Below, piece after piece: positions 1 through 4,772 of a DNA stretch of 8,401 nucleotides. The DNA comes from JBAYJY01 sp041664945 (GTDB lineage Bacteria > UBP15 > UBA6099). Numbering within the stretch: position 1 is the first letter of the stretch; each line of letters opens with the position of its first letter. The notes below the pieces were generated by a model, which saw only the letters and a list, made by a program, of their open reading frames with translations, did no database searches and was not told where the DNA came from. The translations under genes and the position numbers were made by a program. The DNA is taken from positions 1-8,401 of the forward strand of contig JBAYJY010000193.1 of assembly GCA_041664945.1 (NCBI GenBank). Reading direction: 5' to 3'.

Positions 1-751
1 AAGCGACTACCCCAGAAGGTTCGTGCCGCGACTCTATCACCGGTTTCCCGGGAAATTCGCGCGTGAGCCTTTCACGTATCCCAGCAAGGGCGTCATCGCT
101 CACTGTCTCCGCTTTTGCGATCCAGATGACATCCGCTCGGGCGAGCGCGGCGACAGGCTCCCGTAACAGTCCCGCGGGGAACAGCGCATCGTGCCCGAAC
201 GGATTCCCGGCGTCGAGAACCGCTATGTCGACATCCCTTTCGAGCGTGATGAACTGGAACCCGTCATCGAGAATGACGACATCGCAGCCTTCCGGGCCAG
301 CGAGAACTCCCGCGGCGCGGGAGCGGTCGGCGTCCACCGCGACAGCATACACAGACGGATCGTTCAGAAACAGCATCGGCTCGTCTCCGCAAACGTGCCA
401 CGAGCGGGCGTTGCCGGCCTCCTTGAGTATCACCGTTCCGCCGCCTTCGCGCCCGTATCCGCGCGTGGCGATTCCGACTCTCAGGCCGCGCGCCGCGTAA
501 TGTGTCGCTAAATACAGACAGATGGGCGTTTTGCCGGTACCGCCAAGCGTGATGTTGCCCACGCTGATCACCGGCGCTGAAACGCGGGTTTTCTCGATGC
601 GCGAGAGCTTGCCAGTCCGGCGGCGGAAAGCGGCATAATAGATCGCGGACAGGCCTCGAAGCCCGAGCCGTGTGAGCGCGGCCCCGGCGCCGGACCGTTC
701 GCCGGACACGATGGAAAACAGTTTCGCCCCGCGGCGCATGTCGTGAATCAT
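1..751 (-). CDS. lpxK: Tetraacyldisaccharide 4'-kinase LpxK, 3' end missing at window edge
   Basis: This kinase phosphorylates the 4' position of the lipid A disaccharide (DS-1-P to lipid IVA) at the inner face of the inner membrane, using ATP. About 250 residues are visible; the family is usually about 320-350 residues, so the C-terminus lies beyond position 1. After a basic N-terminal helix comes a Walker A loop, VGNITLGGTGKTP (about residues 64-76), then TRGYGR (96-101), GDEPML (122-127) and LDDGFQ (161-166), all in family order. The PAGLLREP segment follows. Two family positions look altered: the usual DDGFQH reads DDGFQF, and the usual G-P-L-R-E reads G-L-L-R-E. The ATG at 751-749 overlaps the waaA stop (ATGA) and has an AAGGA ribosome site 9 nt upstream, so the two genes are translationally coupled. 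Identification is firm; activity with the altered motif is not proven. Confidence 0.93.
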   Translation of the reverse strand, partial: MIHDMRRGAKLFSIVSGERSGAGAALTRLGLRGLSAIYYAAFRRRTGKLSRIEKTRVSAPVISVGNITLGGTGKTPICLYLATHYAARGLRVGIATRGYGREGGGTVILKEAGNARSWHVCGDEPMLFLNDPSVYAVAVDADRSRAAGVLAGPEGCDVVILDDGFQFITLERDVDIAVLDAGNPFGHDALFPAGLLREPVAALARADVIWIAKAETVSDDALAGIRERLTREFPGKPVIESRHEPSGVVA

Positions 752-2022
752 TTAATCAGTTCCTTAAATAGATCATAAGCGCGGGCAGCCGCTCCGGCGT
801 TCTGAAGCACGGTCCGCAACGAGTTGTCGTCGAGCTTCCGCCGCAATCCGGCGTTCGCTATATATTCGGCGCCGCGCATCGCGAGTTCATCGCTGTTTTT
901 CACAGGGATGCCGCCGCCGCCGTCTTCGAGAACCTTCGCGCTTTCAGTGAAGTTCATCATGTACGGGCCGTAAAAAACGGCTTTGCCGCATGCGGCCGGC
1001 TCGAGAACGTTGTGGCCGCCGCGCTCGACGAGGCTGCCGCCGACAAAGCACATCGTCGCGAGCGAGTAGAGGCAGCGAAGCTCGCCGATCGTGTCGAGAA
1101 CGATCACGGAGGCGCCGCCGCCGGCTTCCATCGTCGAGCGCAGGCATGTATCCCAACCGCGCTTTTTGATTATCTCCAGCGCTTCGCCTGCGCGCTCTAT
1201 GTGTCGCGGCGCGATAACGAGCCGGAGCGTTTTTTCAACATCGCGAAGCTTTTGAAACACGTCGAGAACAATCTCTTCTTCGCCGGGGTGTGTGCTGCCG
1301 GCGACAAAAATAGGCCCGTTTTCAGGGCGCAACAGGCGCCGCAGTTCCTCCGTCTTTTCAACGTCGGCTCCGGCTGGCGCCGCGTCATACTTCATATTGC
1401 CCACGACATGCACCGCCGCGGGCGGAGCGCCGAGTTCTTTAATCCTTTCGGCGTCGCGCTCTGTTTGCATTCCGATCGCCCGCATCATTGTGAACAGCCG
1501 GCGATACATCGCTCTAACCGGGCCGCCCGCCTTTAGCATGCGGTCCGAAACCCGTCCGTTGAGCAGAAGTACGGGAATCCCGCGCCGGTTACAGGCGCTG
1601 ATCAGATTCGGCCAGATTTCCGTCTCCATAAGAATCAGCGCTTTAGGCCGGAACGCCTTCAGCGCGCGCCGCACAACCCACGGAAAATCGAGCGGCGAAA
1701 ATGCGGTTGTAATCGCGTCGCCGAAACTCTTTTCGAGTATTTGTTTCCCGCCTTTTGTCGCCGTGCTGACAACGAGGCTCACTGATTCGCCCTCAAGCAG
1801 CTTTCTAATTAGCGGCGCCGCTCCTACCGCCTCGCCGACCGATACCGCATGCAGCCAAATAACGCCGCCTGCCAGCCTGTCCCCGGCTCCGCCGTAGAAT
1901 CCGAACCGTTCCTTCATCGTTCCCGAGAACTTCTCCGACTTAAAAGCTTGAATGGTCAAATATATCAGGAATAGAGGATAGGCGGCGATAAGAGCGAAAT
2001 TGTAGAGCAGATATATCAGCAA
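748..2022 (-). CDS. waaA: 3-deoxy-D-manno-octulosonic acid (Kdo) transferase WaaA
   Basis: This GT-B glycosyltransferase (family GT30) transfers Kdo from CMP-Kdo to lipid IVA on the cytoplasmic face of the inner membrane, starting the LPS core. It has 424 residues, a normal length. Residues 1-27 form a hydrophobic anchor, followed by KERFGFY. HAVSVGE (58-64) contains the Glu expected to be the catalytic base (E64). Next come METEIWPN (132-139), NGRVS (155-159), GNMKYD (208-213), GSTHPGEEE (242-250), APRH (271-274) and the donor-binding signature VGGSLVERGGHNVLEPAA (327-344). The start is TTG: no in-frame ATG lies upstream before a TAA, and a GAGG at 2030-2033 sits 7 nt before the TTG. Whether the enzyme adds one, two or more Kdo residues cannot be read from the sequence. 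It is the first gene of a pair with lpxK, which follows with a 4-nt overlap. Confidence 0.96.
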   Translation of the reverse strand: MLIYLLYNFALIAAYPLFLIYLTIQAFKSEKFSGTMKERFGFYGGAGDRLAGGVIWLHAVSVGEAVGAAPLIRKLLEGESVSLVVSTATKGGKQILEKSFGDAITTAFSPLDFPWVVRRALKAFRPKALILMETEIWPNLISACNRRGIPVLLLNGRVSDRMLKAGGPVRAMYRRLFTMMRAIGMQTERDAERIKELGAPPAAVHVVGNMKYDAAPAGADVEKTEELRRLLRPENGPIFVAGSTHPGEEEIVLDVFQKLRDVEKTLRLVIAPRHIERAGEALEIIKKRGWDTCLRSTMEAGGGASVIVLDTIGELRCLYSLATMCFVGGSLVERGGHNVLEPAACGKAVFYGPYMMNFTESAKVLEDGGGGIPVKNSDELAMRGAEYIANAGLRRKLDDNSLRTVLQNAGAAARAYDLFKELIK

Positions 2023-2029
2023 ACTGATG

Positions 2030-2033
2030 CCTC
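2030..2033 (-). promoter_or_regulatory. Ribosome binding site that fixes the TTG start of waaA
   Basis: GAGG on the minus strand lies 7 nt before the TTG at 2022-2020. The nearest ATG upstream (2042-2040) is in another frame and meets a stop after eight codons, so this site is the main reason for choosing TTG. Confidence 0.6.
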
Positions 2034-2082
2034 GGGGCGCATTGTTTTATTGAAATGAAATAACGCGTTCGTAAAAGGCGGC

Positions 2083-2111
2083 AAAATATTTTTACAGTGT
2101 CCGGTCGTCAA
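2083..2111 (-). promoter_or_regulatory. Candidate sigma70-type promoter for waaA-lpxK
   Basis: On the minus strand TTGACG (2111-2106) is followed after exactly 17 nt by TATTTT (2088-2083). The -35 matches consensus at 5 of 6 positions and the -10 at 4 of 6. Transcription would begin near 2076, giving a leader of about 54 nt before the TTG start. It is the best-placed match in the divergent region, but its -10 is weak. Confidence 0.42.
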
Positions 2112-2128
2112 TAAAATTTCGTTTCATG

Positions 2129-2155
2129 CCGCGTTCCGAATGCCGGCGAACGCGG
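2129..2155. repeat. Inverted repeat (8-bp arms, 11-nt loop) upstream of the waaA promoter
   Basis: CCGCGTTC (2129-2136) and GAACGCGG (2148-2155) are perfect reverse complements around an 11-nt loop. The site lies about 20 nt upstream of the candidate waaA -35. No T-run follows on either strand, so it does not look like an intrinsic terminator. An operator or a structural element is possible. A related palindrome, AACGCGTT, occurs in the waaA leader around 2062-2069. Confidence 0.35.
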
Positions 2156-2313
2156 GGAATATAGTATGATGATAAAGCATATAAGATAAGAAAATAAAAG
2201 TAAAGAAAAAGGGCTGCGCCGGCGCTCGGAGCGGACTGCGGGTTGCTTAACGGCGGAAAGCGTAGGCCGGTGAACAGGCATATTTATAGGCAGAAAATGT
2301 GCAATTTTTGATG

Positions 2314-2342
2314 TTGACTTTTAAAAATCGGTCAATTATAAT
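2314..2342 (+). promoter_or_regulatory. Strong sigma70-type promoter for the tRNA-Gln/tRNA-Glu transcript
   Basis: TTGACT (2314-2319) and a perfect TATAAT (2337-2342) are separated by the optimal 17 nt. The start of transcription would fall near 2349, only about 5 nt before the first base of tRNA-Gln, as expected for a strong stable-RNA promoter. The -35 also forms the left arm of a small inverted repeat, TTGAC-N12-GTCAA (2314-2335), which may be chance. Confidence 0.85.
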
Positions 2343-2353
2343 CATCCAGACGG

Positions 2354-2424
2354 TGCGGGATCGTCTAATGGTAGGACAGCTGACTCTGAATCAGCCGGTC
2401 TAGGTTCAAATCCTGGTCCCGCAG
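2354..2424 (+). tRNA. tRNA-Gln (anticodon CTG)
   Basis: The cloverleaf folds fully. The acceptor TGCGGGA pairs with TCCCGCA; the D stem GTCT pairs with GGAC around AATGGTA; the anticodon stem GCTGA/TCAGC encloses CTCTGAA with CTG at 2386-2388; the T stem CTAGG/CCTGG encloses TTCAAAT. U1-A72 and a G73 discriminator are normal for bacterial tRNA-Gln. CCA is not encoded (GATA follows), so it must be added by nucleotidyltransferase. This isoacceptor reads CAG codons. It is the first gene in the transcript from the promoter at 2314-2342. Confidence 0.96.
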
Positions 2425-2438
2425 ATAGGAACCCATCA

Positions 2439-2511
2439 GGCCCCTTCGTCTAGTGGCCCAGGACGTCGGATTCTCAGTCCGAAAGCAGGGGTTCGACTCC
2501 CCTAGGGGCTA
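2439..2511 (+). tRNA. tRNA-Glu (anticodon CTC)
   Basis: The acceptor GGCCCCT pairs with AGGGGCT (G1-U72, as in many bacterial tRNA-Glu), with A73 as discriminator. The anticodon stem TCGGA/TCCGA encloses TTCTCAG with CTC at 2473-2475, and the T stem AGGGG/CCCCT encloses TTCGACT. CCA is not encoded. The gene follows tRNA-Gln after 14 nt, with no promoter between them, so both come from one precursor. It reads GAG codons. Confidence 0.96.
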
Positions 2512-2534
2512 ATACTAAATTAGTCACGGTTCTT

Positions 2535-3467
2535 ATGAAAAAAACAAAACATATCGTTATTATGATAGCAGCGGCGGTCGTAATGAGCGCGCTGTTTGCG
2601 TTATCCGCATCGGCGCAGAGCGCCGCTTCCGGCGTTATCAAGGCAGTCAGCCAGGACGGAACTATTACGATCGGCGCCGGACAAAACGTCGGTTTCGAGC
2701 AGGGCGACGTGCTTGTTATTCAGAGACAGGGCGCAAAACTCGGTCTCGCTCATGTCAACAACGTCGAGGCCGCTTCATGTTCCGCTTCGATGATGAAGCT
2801 CGAACAGGATTTTTCTGTTAAGGCCGGCGATATCGCCGCTTACCAGCTTATTTCCGCCGCTTTGTCGCAATCGTTTCCGTCTTATACCACGAACGTTGAA
2901 ACCGGGCAGCCTGCGAATATTATGAAGCGCGAATGGCTTTCGCCGCCCCCCGCAGCCACCAATTACGACAATGAAATCAATATAAGAACTGCGCAAATTT
3001 CCAAAAACGCTCACGATCGCGGCGCGATGATCCGGCTTGCCGACGCTTATTTCAAAAAAGGCTGGTACGTTCATTCGGTTAAATGGAACCAGCGCGCGAT
3101 CGAAGAAAAGCCGAACGCTCCGGACAACGACAAGCTTCTGGCGCAGATCATTCGCGCTTACGGGTACCTCAACGAACCCGACAAACAGATTCTTTATATG
3201 GATTACCTTCAAAAGCATTACCCCTCAAGCGTATTCGTAACAATGACAGATGCGTCGGTCATCAAGCCTGCGAATGAATCAAAGTTGATTGCATGGGTTA
3301 AAGACGGCGGCCCGATAACCGACCAGTCCGGCTTCCAAAAGGGCGGCATGCGCTCGATGCAGAAAAGCCTGACTCAGGAAGTCAGGATGCCGGGAAGCGG
3401 CTCAGGCGATGTCGGCGGGAAACTGCTTCACGGAAGTCCGGAACTTATGCCTCTCGAAGGCCAATAA
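2535..3467 (+). CDS. Exported protein with an N-terminal beta domain and TPR-like helices, function unknown
   Basis: This 310-residue protein starts with a clear Sec signal peptide: MKKTK, then a hydrophobic core of about 19 residues, ending ASA before Gln28. Residues about 33-105 look like a small beta-rich domain (GVIKAV, DGTITIGAG, GFEQGDVLVI, KAGDIAAYQL). They resemble the glycine-punctuated beta modules seen in FlgT-like envelope proteins; this is a resemblance only. Two TPR-like helical hairpins follow, about 158-193 (LADAYFKKGWYVHSVKWNQRAI) and 197-232 (IIRAYGYLNEPDKQILYMDY). The tail is Gly/Ser-rich and ends PLEGQ. It is probably periplasmic or envelope-attached; no lipobox is seen. 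The ATG lies 23 nt after tRNA-Glu with no terminator, no promoter and hardly any Shine-Dalgarno sequence, so it probably depends on read-through from the tRNA promoter. I do not recognise a named family. Confidence 0.85.
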   Translation: MKKTKHIVIMIAAAVVMSALFALSASAQSAASGVIKAVSQDGTITIGAGQNVGFEQGDVLVIQRQGAKLGLAHVNNVEAASCSASMMKLEQDFSVKAGDIAAYQLISAALSQSFPSYTTNVETGQPANIMKREWLSPPPAATNYDNEINIRTAQISKNAHDRGAMIRLADAYFKKGWYVHSVKWNQRAIEEKPNAPDNDKLLAQIIRAYGYLNEPDKQILYMDYLQKHYPSSVFVTMTDASVIKPANESKLIAWVKDGGPITDQSGFQKGGMRSMQKSLTQEVRMPGSGSGDVGGKLLHGSPELMPLEGQ

Positions 3468-3622
3468 GCGTATCTGCTAAATCTTTCCAAACATTGAACA
3501 ATTATTTTCGGACTTTGCGTTTTAAACTCAAGCGGTGATGAAGTATATTGCGTGCCTTTGCGAGGCGTTATTTGCCGAAGCGATCCCGGACAGATATGAA
3601 TAGTAGACCATATGAGTTTATC

Positions 3623-3649
3623 AACAGGCCCTAACGTTTGAAACCTGTT
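3623..3649 (+). terminator. Weak inverted repeat at the convergent gene ends, possible terminator
   Basis: AACAGG (3623-3628) and CCTGTT (3644-3649) can pair around a 15-nt loop, and the plus strand continues TTGATGATTTTT. It overlaps the last codons of the minus-strand nucleotidyltransferase gene. The stem is short and the T-run is interrupted, so it is only a weak candidate for ending the plus-strand transcript. No better terminator is visible between 3468 and 3630 on either strand. Confidence 0.25.
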
Positions 3650-4767
3650 TTGATGATTTTTCCCGCTATGTCCATTGGGCGGAAAAAGTATGCGATAGGC
3701 GTCGGGATGTTGGGGTATCTGCGGCTGATAAATTCGGCGGGCGGGAAAACATAACTGAAGAAAAAAGCGGCTTTATTCTCGGAAAGCAGAATAGGGATTG
3801 CGCCGCTTTGCTTGACGCGCCTTCTTCCAGCAATCGAGGCGGCGATCAACTGGTCCGTCAGGTCCGGGCGTTCGCCGCCCGGCCGCGTAAGCTGCTGAAC
3901 GGCAACAGGAAACTGAGTGTTCAGAAACCGTTCCATGAATCGAAAGACATAGCGGGCCGCGAGAGTCATGCGCGATGCGATAAAAAGTTCGTTCAGTTTC
4001 TTCCAGTCCGGAGGCGATACGGCGGCGAGGCGTTCGAGATCGAGAAACCATTGGAGACGCGAGCAGGAATGCCGAATCGCAAGATGGAAGATATGATAGA
4101 GGAATTCCCCCTCCGGGCCGAGCGATATGCGGCCGTCTTTTCCGGCGCAGAGGCTCCAGAGCGTATCCGGGGTGAACTCAAATGTTTTTTTGAGCGCCGG
4201 CGAGGGCGAGGGGTCCCAGTGAAATTCAACGTCAATCGCGGCGCCGGCGCGGCGCGCGGTGAATTTTATTTCGCCTGAAAAATCATCCGAGAAATCCGCC
4301 GGCAGGCAGCTTTCCTCTTCTTCATAGCCAAGTTCGCTCATGAGATTCTTTATCTCGTGAAGTTGCGGATGCCTGAAAAAGAAATCGATGTCGGAAAGCT
4401 GTCTTTCGTCATGCTGATAGACGCGATCGAGAAGCGAGACGCCTTTCACGGGCAGAACATCGACGCCTCTCGATGCGGCGGCGAAGAGAATCTCGCCCGC
4501 GGCGTCAGAGAAAAGCATATTGCGCGCGGCGGTCTCGCGCGGCAGGCGGCTGAATTCATCTCTTTGTTTCGTGGGAAGCAGTTCCAACAACCCGTTCTTT
4601 ACGAAGTTCTTCGCTATAAAGGGAAGAATGTGGTTTTCATCAGCGAGCGCCGTGAGCGACGGCCATCTGCCGCGCGCGGAGTCGGCGAAACGGGCGAGCG
4701 TTTCAGCGTCCGAGCGCAAATCGGCGAGCCCCGCGAGGATTGCTATTTTTTCAGAGTCGGATATCAT
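3631..4767 (-). CDS. NTP_transf_5-type nucleotidyltransferase family protein
   Basis: This 378-residue soluble protein shows the signature of the poorly characterised nucleotidyltransferase family PF14907 (NTP_transf_5), part of the polymerase-beta-like nucleotidyltransferase fold. After a helical N-terminus, LPVKGVSLLDRVY (105-117) is followed by R122 and the metal-binding pair D126-I-D128, and then LMSELGY (142-148). A third acidic strand, AIDVEFHW, carries D179 and the H183-W184 pair typical of the family. The C-terminal half is helical and includes YHIFHLAIRH and LQWFLDLERLAA. All three expected acidic positions are present, so the protein looks catalytically intact; its substrate is unknown. 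Relatives are often found near exopolysaccharide or peptide-modification genes. The ATG lies 5 nt after the stop of the large outer-membrane gene, so the two are probably one operon. No signal peptide is seen. Confidence 0.8.
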   Translation of the reverse strand: MISDSEKIAILAGLADLRSDAETLARFADSARGRWPSLTALADENHILPFIAKNFVKNGLLELLPTKQRDEFSRLPRETAARNMLFSDAAGEILFAAASRGVDVLPVKGVSLLDRVYQHDERQLSDIDFFFRHPQLHEIKNLMSELGYEEEESCLPADFSDDFSGEIKFTARRAGAAIDVEFHWDPSPSPALKKTFEFTPDTLWSLCAGKDGRISLGPEGEFLYHIFHLAIRHSCSRLQWFLDLERLAAVSPPDWKKLNELFIASRMTLAARYVFRFMERFLNTQFPVAVQQLTRPGGERPDLTDQLIAASIAGRRRVKQSGAIPILLSENKAAFFFSYVFPPAEFISRRYPNIPTPIAYFFRPMDIAGKIIKTGFKR

Positions 4768-4772
4768 TCTGA

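Larger units (their letters stand above)
2023..2353. other. Divergent intergenic control region, no gene seen
   Basis: These 331 bases separate the minus-strand waaA from the plus-strand tRNAs. I find no credible coding frame on either strand. From left to right it holds the waaA leader and candidate promoter, a GC-rich hairpin (2129-2155), an AT-rich, purine-rich stretch on the plus strand (about 2158-2212), a GC-rich stretch containing the 10-nt palindrome GCGCCGGCGC (within 2218-2228), and the tRNA promoter. I recognise no riboswitch, 6S, SRP, RNase P or tmRNA signature in it. Confidence 0.7.

Noticed and set aside
63..500. Long plus-strand open frames opposite lpxK
   Set aside because: They are antisense to a clearly recognisable lpxK in GC-rich DNA, where long shadow frames are expected. 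The products are low-complexity Ser/Arg/Pro-rich.
1012..1897. Long plus-strand open frames opposite waaA
   Set aside because: The minus-strand frame has all the WaaA motifs; these are shadows without ribosome sites or domain-like sequence.
2016..2042. Eight-codon minus-strand frame overlapping the waaA start (a possible leader peptide)
   Set aside because: It has no ribosome site of its own and no attenuator-like structure follows. An overlap of this size is easily chance.
2180..2210. Second minus-strand promoter TTTACT-17-TATGCT for waaA
   Set aside because: The tract is so AT-rich that weak promoter matches are expected by chance, and the site at 2083-2111 is better placed.
2218..2228. 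GCGCCGGCGC palindrome before a minus-strand T-rich tract as a terminator
   Set aside because: A perfect 10-nt palindrome leaves almost no loop, and no minus-strand gene ends there.
3538..3603. Small plus-strand frame of 21 codons (begins MKYIACLCEALF) in the convergent gap
   Set aside because: There is no ribosome site, no promoter, and the composition is unremarkable. It is too short to support from one sequence.
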